Assembly: GCF_036880405.1 (NCBI RefSeq)
Contig: NZ_JBAJJM010000002.1
Location: 62,001 to 126,000 of the forward strand
Source: Mannheimia indoligenes
GTDB lineage: Bacteria; Pseudomonadota; Gammaproteobacteria; Enterobacterales; Pasteurellaceae
Length of the DNA stretch: 64,000 nucleotides
Reading direction: 5' to 3'
Positions 26,369 to 33,654 of this stretch are shown one piece after another. Each line of letters starts with the position of its first letter. Position 1 is the stretch's first letter. A program made the position numbers and the translations under genes. The notes below the pieces were generated by a model. That model worked only from the letters and a program-made list of their open reading frames with translations. It was not told the DNA's origin and ran no database searches.

Positions 26369-27145
26369 TTAGAATTGTTCACCATATTCCGGTTTTGCCG
26401 GGTTTGGTAAGGTTTTATTTTCGTATTCTTTAATTAATAGTTCGGTTTTTTGCTCTGAATCTTGAATACCCATTTGTTTAAATGCTTCTTTCAGATAAGG
26501 AAGGGCATTTTTAGTTGCTTCGGTATTTGGATAGAAACGCAACATTTCTTCTACGCGATTTACTACTGCAACGTACGCATTACGTTTATCATAGAATTTT
26601 ACGATCGATAATTCGTGTTCGGATAAACGGTTGAATAAATAGTTCATCCAATTTTGAGCATCTTGAGCATATTGGCTTTGTGGATAGTGCTGAACGATAG
26701 TTTGGAAGTTACCGTAAGCGTTACGCACATTATCCACTGCACGAGAAGCACGATTTACTTTAAAGAAATCTTGGATAAAATTATCGCCTAAGCGTGCATT
26801 TGAAAGACCGGCTAAGTAGAATACATAATCCATATTGGCTGCATTTGGATAAGAACGGGCGAAACGTTCTGCAGCATCTAATGCTTTATAATATTCGCCT
26901 ACTTTATATTGTGCATAAATTAAACTTAATTGGGTTTGTTCACCAAGACCTGAATATTGACCACCTTTAGCACTCACTCCCTCTAAATAACGAATGGCAG
27001 AGTTATAATCGCCGTCTTGTAAATAGGTTTGCCCTTTGCTATAAAGATCTTGAACGTTTGATTCTTCGATGTCTTTATTAGAACTTGAACAACCTACAAC
27101 AAGCCCTGCTAATGCTAATGTGGCAAGAGTTTTAAATTTACGCAT
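26369..27145 (-). CDS. bamD: Outer-membrane assembly lipoprotein BamD
   Basis: The 258-residue protein has a lipobox ending at Cys19 (LVVGCSSS) followed by about five TPR-like helical pairs, starting with LYSKGQTYLQDGDYNSAIRYLE. BamD with BamA folds and inserts outer-membrane beta-barrel proteins; the Haemophilus name is ComL. It is divergent from rluD, an arrangement widely conserved in gamma-proteobacteria. Confidence 0.95.
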   Translation of the reverse strand: MRKFKTLATLALAGLVVGCSSSNKDIEESNVQDLYSKGQTYLQDGDYNSAIRYLEGVSAKGGQYSGLGEQTQLSLIYAQYKVGEYYKALDAAERFARSYPNAANMDYVFYLAGLSNARLGDNFIQDFFKVNRASRAVDNVRNAYGNFQTIVQHYPQSQYAQDAQNWMNYLFNRLSEHELSIVKFYDKRNAYVAVVNRVEEMLRFYPNTEATKNALPYLKEAFKQMGIQDSEQKTELLIKEYENKTLPNPAKPEYGEQF

Positions 27146-27284
27146 ATGTTTTACCTATAAAAAGTGTCTGAGACCAAAAGTTAATGTACAATACCTCAGA
27201 CTAAGAATAACTTATGAAGTTCATCTCACTATTTTATATAACATCACGCAAGTAAGCAAATGACTAATTAGGATTTATATTTTA

Positions 27285-28265
27285 ATGACTACTCAAAAAA
27301 AGATTTTAACCGCAGAAATTACAGCTGACCTATTAGGTGCTCGTTTAGATCAAGCACTGGCACAACTTTTTCCGGATTATTCACGTTCACGCATTAAAGT
27401 GTGGATTGAAAGCGATTTAGTAAAAGTGAACGGCAATATCATCAATAAAGCACGAGAAAAAGTATTTGGTGGCGAAATGGTGGAAATTACCGCTGAAATC
27501 GAAGAAGAAATTCGTTTTGAGCCGCAAGATATTCCGCTCAATATTGTGTATGAAGATGACGATATTATTGTTATCAATAAACCAAAAGATTTAGTGGTTC
27601 ACCCCGGAGCGGGCAACCCTGATGGTACGGTATTAAATGCGTTGTTGCATTATTATCCGCCGATTGCAGAAGTCCCACGAGCCGGCATTGTGCATCGTTT
27701 AGATAAAGATACAACAGGCTTAATGGTGGTAGCGAAAAATATTCCAGCCCAAACTCACCTAGTAACAGCATTACAAAAACGCCGTATTACGCGTGAGTAT
27801 GAAGCAGTCGCAAGCGGCATTATGACTCAAGGTGGTAAAGTTGATGAACCAATGGCTCGTCACCCAACCAAGCGTACTGCGATGGCTGTTCACCCAATGG
27901 GGAAACCGGCTGTGACTCACTATCGCATTATGGAGCGTTTCCGTAACTACACCCGCTTGCGTTTACGTTTGGAAACCGGGCGTACTCACCAAATTCGTGT
28001 GCATATGGCACATATTGCTCACCCTTTATTAGGTGATCAACTTTATGGCGGCAGACCTCGCCCACCAAAAGGAGCAAGTGAGGAATTTTTATCTGTTTTA
28101 CGCAGTTTTCAACGCCAAGCATTACACGCTATTATGCTACGCTTAGAACACCCGATTACAGGGGAATTGATGGAATGGCACGCTCCATTACCGGAAGATT
28201 TTGTGGAACTCATTCAAGCATTAAAAGCGGATTACGAGCTTTATAAAGATGAACTAGATTATTAA
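27285..28265 (+). CDS. rluD: 23S rRNA pseudouridine(1911/1915/1917) synthase RluD
   Basis: The 326-residue protein has an N-terminal S4 RNA-binding domain (residues 15-75, LDQALAQLFPDYSRSRIKVWI) and the RluA catalytic motif HRLDKDTTGL with Asp140. RluD makes pseudouridines in helix 69 of 23S rRNA, near the decoding centre. The length equals E. coli RluD (326). bamD is divergent, the conserved neighbour, which favours RluD over RluC. YfiH/laccase is not next to it. Confidence 0.95.
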   Translation: MTTQKKILTAEITADLLGARLDQALAQLFPDYSRSRIKVWIESDLVKVNGNIINKAREKVFGGEMVEITAEIEEEIRFEPQDIPLNIVYEDDDIIVINKPKDLVVHPGAGNPDGTVLNALLHYYPPIAEVPRAGIVHRLDKDTTGLMVVAKNIPAQTHLVTALQKRRITREYEAVASGIMTQGGKVDEPMARHPTKRTAMAVHPMGKPAVTHYRIMERFRNYTRLRLRLETGRTHQIRVHMAHIAHPLLGDQLYGGRPRPPKGASEEFLSVLRSFQRQALHAIMLRLEHPITGELMEWHAPLPEDFVELIQALKADYELYKDELDY

Positions 28266-28343
28266 TTTAACGTATTGCGTTTATAATTTAGACTTGTTAT
28301 ATTGAAGTCGTTTTCATAACAAACAAAAAATAAGGAGTGTTTT

Positions 28344-28466
28344 ATGAAAAAATTAGTATTAGCAATTTTAGCAAGTGCAACTTTCTTAACAGCGTGTAAC
28401 ACTGTTGATGGCGTAGGCAAGGATGTTGAGAAAGCTGGTGATCAAATCCAGAAAGCAGCACAATAA
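28344..28466 (+). CDS. Entericidin-like small lipoprotein
   Basis: This 40-residue peptide is too short for most gene callers. The signal is MKKLVLAILASATFLTAC with lipobox Cys18, followed by an amphipathic mature part, NTVDGVGKDVEKAGDQIQKA, the hallmark of the entericidin (EcnA/EcnB) family. AAGGAG lies 8 bases upstream, and a strong terminator follows. E. coli entericidins form a toxin/antidote pair controlling lysis in stationary phase. Only one member is present here, so toxin or antidote identity cannot be told. Confidence 0.88.
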   Translation: MKKLVLAILASATFLTACNTVDGVGKDVEKAGDQIQKAAQ

Positions 28467-28474
28467 GAATAATT

Positions 28475-28506
28475 AAAAAACCTCTGATAAGCTCAGAGGT
28501 TTTTTG
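28475..28506. terminator. Terminator after the entericidin-like gene
   Basis: AAAACCTCTGA pairs with TCAGAGGTTTT and is followed by TT. The A-rich left side lets it act for the convergent gene as well. Confidence 0.88.
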
Positions 28507-28517
28507 TTATAGAAAAA

Positions 28518-29225
28518 TCATAAAACTAACGCAATCAAAAAAAGTAGGATAACAGGAAATTCCAACATTCCGATCTGTTTTACATTCAAGCCTAAACTCG
28601 GCACAATAATCGCACGAGCAGTTGCAATTAAATAGGCAAAAAAGACCGCTTGCATTGAACTCAAACAATAAATAAGAGTTAATAGTAGGTGTGTTGCGAT
28701 GCTGAGCTCCATATATACAGGGTTTTTACGTTCTCTCACCATACTTTTTACATAGAACGTAGTGGCAATAAAAAACAGCGTAGGGTGGAGTAGAATCTCA
28801 ATATTATATTGTTTTGTAACAATATAATAAGCTGCCATTCCCATTACCCCGAAAGTTAAAATGCCTGCAATATCATTCCACAAATTCCGTTCATCTTTTT
28901 GCTTGGCAAAGTAAATTTGAATTAATCCAAGCGGTAGAATTATCACTAAAAATTGCAAAATAGCAGGCACATTATAAATAACAGGCAAAGCAAAGAGTAA
29001 ACTTAAAGCGAAGTAAATTTTTGCCCATTTTTTATTACGTTCGGTTGGTTTTTTGCTAAATAAAGAGAGAAAAGGGTAAGAGAAAAGATAGAGGAATAGC
29101 CAAGAAAGCCCAAAGAAAATATGCAAAGGTGTAAATCCACTTGTGATGACCACATAAAGAAAAGGCAGCATTGCCATTGCTAATGCACCGTGTTGGTTGG
29201 AAATAACGGGTTTTTCTTTGAACAT
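28518..29225 (-). CDS. YwiC-like family membrane protein
   Basis: The 235-residue protein has about seven to eight hydrophobic helices. The N-terminal stretch NQHGALAMAMLPF matches the NQHGAW...P pattern of the YwiC-like family, first named in Bacillus beside nitrate-respiration genes. Function is unknown. It is a lone gene upstream of which pfkA's terminator lies, so it is independent of pfkA. Confidence 0.75.
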   Translation of the reverse strand: MFKEKPVISNQHGALAMAMLPFLYVVITSGFTPLHIFFGLSWLFLYLFSYPFLSLFSKKPTERNKKWAKIYFALSLLFALPVIYNVPAILQFLVIILPLGLIQIYFAKQKDERNLWNDIAGILTFGVMGMAAYYIVTKQYNIEILLHPTLFFIATTFYVKSMVRERKNPVYMELSIATHLLLTLIYCLSSMQAVFFAYLIATARAIIVPSLGLNVKQIGMLEFPVILLFLIALVL

Positions 29226-29246
29226 TCGATTTCCTTATTAGGTGAA

Positions 29247-29276
29247 AATAAAAAGGCGACTATTTTAGTCGCCTTT
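29247..29276 (-). terminator. Terminator after pfkA
   Basis: On the minus strand AAAGGCGACTA pairs with TAGTCGCCTTT around AAA/T bases and runs into TTATTTT. Confidence 0.88.
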
Positions 29277-29291
29277 AAATTTTAAGAAATC

Positions 29292-30266
29292 CTAGAATAA
29301 TTTTCTAGAGGTCTCGTATAATTCTTCTTTAAACGGACGACGCATATTATTAATTGCATCAATAATATCGTGATGAACTAACTGCTCGTTTTGAATACCG
29401 ACACAGTGTCCGCCAAAACCTTGTAATAATAATTCTACCGCATAAACGCCCATACGAGAGGCTAAAATACGGTCAAATGCACAAGGTGCACCACCTCGTT
29501 GGGTATGACCTAACACAGTTGCACGAGTTTCGTGTCCGAAACGCTCTTCAATCTCTTTTGCTAATTCGTGAACATCAGTCATTAACTCAGTAATTGCAAT
29601 GATAGAATGGCGTTTACCTTTTTGGAAACCATCAGAAATACTATCCATTAATGCTTCTTTATTCAATCCTTTTTCCGGCACGATAATATATTCACAACCG
29701 CCGGCTAAGGCTGCACTAATGGTTAAATCACCACAATGGCGACCCATTATTTCAACAATAGAAATACGTTGGTGAGAACTTGATGTATCACGTAAACGGT
29801 CAATTGCTTCTAAAGCGGTTTCTAACGCAGTTTGATAGCCGATAGTATAATCAGTACCTACGATATCATTATCAATCGTGCCCGGAATACCGATACACGG
29901 ATAACCAAATTCCTCAGTTAATAACTTCGCTCCCATATAAGAGCCATCGCCACCAATAACAACTAACGCATCAATATCATATTTTTTTAATGTTTCTACG
30001 CATTTTTTACGTACTTCAGGGCGTTTGAATTCAGGAAAGCGTGCTGAACCTAAGAATGTACCGCCACGATTGATAGTTTCTGATACAGAGCGTCTGTCTA
30101 GTGGAATCACTTTATCGTGATAAAGCCCTGAATAACCATCTTGAACGCCACAAACTGCTAATCCTTCATTTAATGCTGCACGCACCACACCACGAATAGC
30201 GGCATTCATACCCGGTGCATCGCCACCGCTGGTTAAAATCGCAATTTTCTTGATTTTTTTACTCAT
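29292..30266 (-). CDS. pfkA: ATP-dependent 6-phosphofructokinase
   Basis: The 324-residue enzyme has the N-terminal ATP site ILTSGGDAPGMNAAIRG, the catalytic loop GIPGTIDNDIVGTDYTIG with the proton-abstracting Asp, EIMGRHCG for fructose-6-phosphate binding, and TVLGHTQRGG. It performs the committed step of glycolysis. The length is near E. coli PfkA (320), and GGDGSYMGA marks the ATP-using, not pyrophosphate-using, type. Confidence 0.97.
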   Translation of the reverse strand: MSKKIKKIAILTSGGDAPGMNAAIRGVVRAALNEGLAVCGVQDGYSGLYHDKVIPLDRRSVSETINRGGTFLGSARFPEFKRPEVRKKCVETLKKYDIDALVVIGGDGSYMGAKLLTEEFGYPCIGIPGTIDNDIVGTDYTIGYQTALETALEAIDRLRDTSSSHQRISIVEIMGRHCGDLTISAALAGGCEYIIVPEKGLNKEALMDSISDGFQKGKRHSIIAITELMTDVHELAKEIEERFGHETRATVLGHTQRGGAPCAFDRILASRMGVYAVELLLQGFGGHCVGIQNEQLVHHDIIDAINNMRRPFKEELYETSRKLF

Positions 30267-30372
30267 CTAAAAACACCTTTTTGATAAATTAAATTTAAAA
30301 TAGAAACTAGTGTAAAGATTACAATATTCAGCCTTTTCGTTCTACTAAAAAATATGTATTTTTTGATTTAGC

Positions 30373-31569
30373 TTAGCTTTCTTGCAAAATTTCGAGTGCA
30401 AAATCTAAGGCGTTGAAAAAATGCTCAATATCCTCTTTTGTATTGTAATGAGCCAGCGAAAGGCGAAGTGTGCCGCTTTCTTGCAAATAACGCAAATAAG
30501 GCTTAGCACAATGTTCGCCGTGCCGAATAGCGATTTTACTCTGGGTCAAAAAAGCGGCAATATCGGCAGGGTGTTGATCTTTAACCACAAAACTAATAGT
30601 CGGTGTATTTTGTTGTCCGATAATTTGCAAATGTTGATAAGAATTTAACCGCTTGCGGGTGTATTCTGCTAACGTATAAAGTTGTTGATTAAGTTCTGTA
30701 AAATTCCATTTCTCTAACCAAGCCAAAACTTGTCCAAAACCAATAATACCTACAATATTTGGCGTGCCTGCTTCCAACCGGTAAGGCAAATCTGCTACAG
30801 TTAGTTCACTTTCAGTAACGTTTTTCAGCATTTTGCCACCGAATACAAGCGGTCGAATTTGCTCCAAACTTTGCAATTTACCGGTCAGCACGCCCACACC
30901 GTTTGGACCATACATTTTATGGGCGGAAAAAGCGTAGAAATCGGCATCAAGTTTTTGCACATCCACTTGCTCACAACATACAGCTTGAGCAATATCTAAC
31001 ACAATTTTAGCGGAAGTGTGTCGGCGAATAATTGGGATTAAATGTTCCGCAGGTTGGCGAACCCCTGTTACATTGGAAACTAAATTAAAAGCGACGATTT
31101 TGGTTTTTTCTGACAACGCATTTTTAAGTGTTTCAGCTTCAATTTGATACTGTTCATTAAGTGGCAGCACAATAAGTTTTGCTCTTGTGCGTTCGGCAAG
31201 TTGTTGCCAAGGAATAAAATTGGCGTGATGTTCTGCCACTGAAATCACAATTTCATCACCTTCTGCAATTTGATGCTCCAAGCCATAAGCCACAGTGTTA
31301 ATGCTTTGGGTTGTGCCACTGGTCCAAATTACCGCTTCACGGGCTTCCACATTAAAACGTTTCATCACCAAATCACGAGCCAGCTCATATTGCTCGGTTT
31401 GCGGCAAATCATACTGACTACGATGCACCGAACCGGCAGAGGCGTAAAATTCGCTGGTTGCTTGAATCAGCACATCAGGTTTCAGCGTTGTAGCGGCGGA
31501 ATCTAAATAAGTCCAACCGTCAGCTTGGGTGAAAAAGGGAAAATAGGTACGAAATTGTTGGTTACGCAT
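30373..31569 (-). CDS. Group II cysteine desulfurase-like aminotransferase (SufS/CsdA type)
   Basis: This 398-residue class V PLP enzyme has the Schiff-base lysine at 218 in FSAHKMYGPNG, the PLP-contacting Asp-x-Ala-Gln (DIAQAV), and the sulfur-carrying Cys354 in RHGEHCAKP, typical of SufS/CsdA enzymes. These remove sulfur from cysteine and pass it to a SufE/CsdE partner. No suf genes or sufE/csdE are adjacent, so CsdA is a better guess than SufS, but paralogue identity is uncertain. The start ATG borders the decayed AT-rich island upstream. Confidence 0.85.
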   Translation of the reverse strand: MRNQQFRTYFPFFTQADGWTYLDSAATTLKPDVLIQATSEFYASAGSVHRSQYDLPQTEQYELARDLVMKRFNVEAREAVIWTSGTTQSINTVAYGLEHQIAEGDEIVISVAEHHANFIPWQQLAERTRAKLIVLPLNEQYQIEAETLKNALSEKTKIVAFNLVSNVTGVRQPAEHLIPIIRRHTSAKIVLDIAQAVCCEQVDVQKLDADFYAFSAHKMYGPNGVGVLTGKLQSLEQIRPLVFGGKMLKNVTESELTVADLPYRLEAGTPNIVGIIGFGQVLAWLEKWNFTELNQQLYTLAEYTRKRLNSYQHLQIIGQQNTPTISFVVKDQHPADIAAFLTQSKIAIRHGEHCAKPYLRYLQESGTLRLSLAHYNTKEDIEHFFNALDFALEILQES

Positions 31570-31641
31570 ATAATTTGCCTTAAATGAGAATGAATGTTAT
31601 TTTGTAGATGCGTTTTTTCTGAGTTGAGGTATTGTAGATAA

Positions 31642-31800
31642 AAAATAACTTGCTCAATTATTAAAAATCATATTGTTGGCTTATCTGCTCTCTCAAATAT
31701 TGGATATATCATAGCACAATTTAACCTTCCTGACGTCCTTAGCCTTATAGTTTGCTTTTGGTATTGGCTGACTTATTTATTATTGTTAGCTCTTTTCTGA
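31642..31800 (+). pseudogene. Hydrophobic open frame without a start codon
   Basis: The frame is open from 31642 and reads SALSNIGYIIAQFNLPDVLS, then a second very hydrophobic stretch with WYWLTYLLLLALF before TGA. There is no ATG or GTG at the left side. It may be the end of a lost small membrane protein, such as a phage or immunity protein. No family is recognised. Confidence 0.25.
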
Positions 31801-31838
31801 AGCATAGAAAGAGAGTAGAAATAGAGAGACTACGCGAA

Positions 31839-31928
31839 ATGAACATTAAAAGAATGGTAATTGTATTTCTCATTGCAATGATTTATGTATTTGTGGTTCG
31901 TAAAATATTAAAAATGAAAGTGTGGTAA
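31839..31928 (+). CDS. Tiny hydrophobic ORF (29 codons)
   Basis: This frame encodes MNIKRMVIVFLIAMIYVFVV followed by RKILKMKVW, a single predicted membrane helix with basic ends. There is no convincing ribosome site. It lies in the decayed island and may be noise or a remnant. Confidence 0.2.
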   Translation: MNIKRMVIVFLIAMIYVFVVRKILKMKVW

Positions 31929-31968
31929 ATACGAATATTGTTAGTAGACATAGTTATATTACTCTTAG

Positions 31969-32175
31969 TTTGTATTAGCCAGGGCCTCATTACACATAAA
32001 GAGAACAAATATACCAATTCTTGGTATGCCAATTTTTGCTGGTTTGGCAGTAGGTAAATTGGGTTTTGATCCTGCATTTGATACCTTTATTAAAAGTATA
32101 GAGAAGCAAATTCCAGATGCACTGGATAGAATGAAAACATTAATAAAAATGGGGATTTTTGTCTATATGATTTAA
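31969..32175 (+). pseudogene. Remnant of a small membrane protein, possibly phage-derived
   Basis: An open frame of about 68 codons contains ILGMPIFAGLAVGKLGFDPA followed by an amphipathic stretch with FIKSIEKQIPDAL and ends in MGIFVYMI. The pattern of one helix, then a soluble loop with IPDALDRMKTLIKMGI, loosely recalls the DUF2523 minor coat proteins of filamentous phages. The only in-frame ATG (32026) has no ribosome site. The identification is tentative. Confidence 0.25.
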
Positions 32176-32306
32176 ATCAGTAAGTCAGTATATAGAGGAT
32201 ATATTGTTATTTTATGTGGCTATTATAATGAAGTTGTTATTTTATTTTCGTTTGAAATGGAATTTAGTATAGGAAGTATGATTGTTTTTTATAGTGAGGT
32301 GTTGTT

Positions 32307-32459
32307 ATGAGTATTTTAATGGTGGTTTTTATTGGTTTTATTTATTTTATGGTTTCTAATGTTATTTATCCATTGCTACCATTTGGTTTTAGTGAGATTG
32401 TTTATGATGTAATGTTTTTTTGTGTTTTATTTATTTGGTATTTTTTTAGAAAAGAATAG
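32307..32459 (+). CDS. Small membrane protein (50 residues)
   Basis: ATG at 32307 follows GAGGTG at a good distance. The peptide has two hydrophobic helices (MSILMVVFIGFIYFMVSNVI, then a second ending WYFF) and a charged C-terminal RKE. The size and layout resemble small bacteriocin-immunity or holin-like proteins, but I recognise no family. It is very AT-rich, unlike the core genes on both sides. Confidence 0.4.
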   Translation: MSILMVVFIGFIYFMVSNVIYPLLPFGFSEIVYDVMFFCVLFIWYFFRKE

Positions 32460-32553
32460 CAATGATATATTCGTTATTTTTATATAATTAAATGTTAATT
32501 AATATTAAGCTGTATATGAATCTATATGTGGATTTATATAGGAAACCTTAGTT

Positions 32554-32679
32554 ATGTGTTTAGACAAGAAGCTATTGCATATCAGTCAAAAAATTTATCA
32601 AGATAAGCAGGCTTATTTAGTTGAAATTGAAAAAACGATGAATGACTATGCTGATTTAGTAAAGCATTATGAGAAATGA
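32554..32679 (+). CDS. Small charged helical ORF (41 residues)
   Basis: ATG at 32554 has AGGAAA about 9 bases before it. The peptide begins MCLDKKLLHISQKIYQDKQA and continues as a charged, probably helical chain ending VKHYEK. There is no membrane segment or known motif. It lies 34 bases before the ABC ATPase remnant and may be part of the same lost locus. Confidence 0.35.
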   Translation: MCLDKKLLHISQKIYQDKQAYLVEIEKTMNDYADLVKHYEK

Positions 32680-32713
32680 TTAAAAGTAGGGCATTCCAGC
32701 CACGATGAAGTAA

Positions 32714-32941
32714 ATATTTCGAAAAGCCGGCGGACAAAGACAACGATTATTTATTGCTAGAGCTTTATATAAAAAGCCTAAAATTCTCTTGATGGACGAG
32801 GCAACCAGCCATTTAGATGAAGAAAATGAGAAGTTTGTTAATCAAGCGATTTCACAAATGAATATAACAAGGATTATTATTGCTCATAGACAATCTACAA
32901 TTCAATCAGCAGATAGAATTATTTCTTTGAATGAATGTTAA
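32714..32941 (+). pseudogene. C-terminal fragment of an ABC exporter ATPase (bacteriocin/toxin type)
   Basis: The open frame keeps GGQRQRLFIARALYKKP (signature loop), ILLMDEATSHLD (Walker B and D-loop) and IIIAHRQSTIQSADRI (H-loop), then stops. A TAA sits in frame at 32711-32713, so the transmembrane, peptidase and Walker A parts are all missing. The ARALYKKPKIL...DEATSHLDEENE pattern is that of peptidase-containing ABC exporters (CvaB/RaxB type). The gene is clearly broken. Confidence 0.8.
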
Positions 32942-32942
32942 A

Positions 32943-33611
32943 TTAATATCTATTTTGCTGAGCTTTCCGATACAGTTTATTACACGGAATGCCATCATTA
33001 TTACCATCTAACGCTTTCCAACCGCATTGTTGAAAGTAGTGTTTTGCTTGTTCGTAATTGCCGATTTGGTTGCAGCTTAATTTAATTTTGCAGTTAATTG
33101 CTTGTGGTGGATTTGCAATATTTCCCGGTTTTTTGACCGCTTGTGGTAAGGCTGATGTATGCTCTTTTCGCCATTGGCTTGGATTGATGGGGAATTTGTC
33201 CTGCCATAAGCCGATTTTGGCGTGTTTTGCTTGATTTTGTGCCTCAATGTACTCTCGCTTTGTGGTATAAGCCCACGCCATACCGTTTTCTACTAAGGCT
33301 AAGTTGATGTTTTTACCGTTTAAATAGAGGGTAGCAAGTAAGCGTTGATAGCGATCGTAGCCTGAAATCACGGCAGTAATGTTTTGTTTAAATACTAACT
33401 GAGCCAGAGCTTGTTTAGCTCTATTTCCATAAGGCTGAGATTGTTCAGGTGCATCAATATGTATCAGTCTCACTTTAAGTGGTGTTTTGTTTACTAAGCA
33501 ACTTAGGGTGTCGCCATCGCTAATTCCCACCACTTTGCAATTGATTTGTCGCTCATTTGCATAACTAATTGAAAACAATAGGCAAAAAATAAAGGTGTAT
33601 AAAAATTTCAT
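32943..33611 (-). CDS. Secreted thermonuclease-like protein with C-terminal Ca-binding-type domain
   Basis: The 222-residue protein has a signal peptide (residues 1-18, ISYA). The staphylococcal-nuclease domain carries ISDGDTLSC, the catalytic arginine in VRLIHIDAPEQ, and YDRYQRLLATLYLNG. The C-terminal part, CNQIGNYEQAKHYFQQCGW with DGNNDGIPCNKLY, fits an excalibur-type calcium-binding module. It probably degrades nucleic acid in the periplasm or outside. Its stop lies directly next to the decayed island. The terminator of the AGCS symporter gene lies on the other side. Confidence 0.87.
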   Translation of the reverse strand: MKFLYTFIFCLLFSISYANERQINCKVVGISDGDTLSCLVNKTPLKVRLIHIDAPEQSQPYGNRAKQALAQLVFKQNITAVISGYDRYQRLLATLYLNGKNINLALVENGMAWAYTTKREYIEAQNQAKHAKIGLWQDKFPINPSQWRKEHTSALPQAVKKPGNIANPPQAINCKIKLSCNQIGNYEQAKHYFQQCGWKALDGNNDGIPCNKLYRKAQQNRY

Positions 33612-33612
33612 A

Positions 33613-33643
33613 AATAAAAATATAGGGCTAAATTGCCCTATAT
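33613..33643 (-). terminator. Terminator after the AGCS symporter gene
   Basis: On the minus strand AATATAGGGC pairs with GCCCTATATT around a short loop and runs into TTTATTT. Confidence 0.85.
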
Positions 33644-33654
33644 TCTATCAGTTT

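Larger units (their letters stand above)
31570..32942. other. AT-rich decayed accessory island
   Basis: About 1.37 kb has no full-length gene. Several lines contain only 18-25% G+C, well below the flanks. Fragments found are an open frame without a start (31642-31800), tiny ORFs at 31839-31928, 32307-32459 and 32554-32679, an open frame at 31969-32175, and the tail of an ABC ATPase. No intact transposase, inverted repeats or direct-repeat borders were seen. It is best read as the remnant of a horizontally acquired locus between two core genes. Confidence 0.7.

Noticed and set aside
31883..32077. Minus-strand 64-residue frame in the decayed island
   Set aside because: No ribosome site, no recognisable motif, and it overlaps a more convincing plus-strand fragment.
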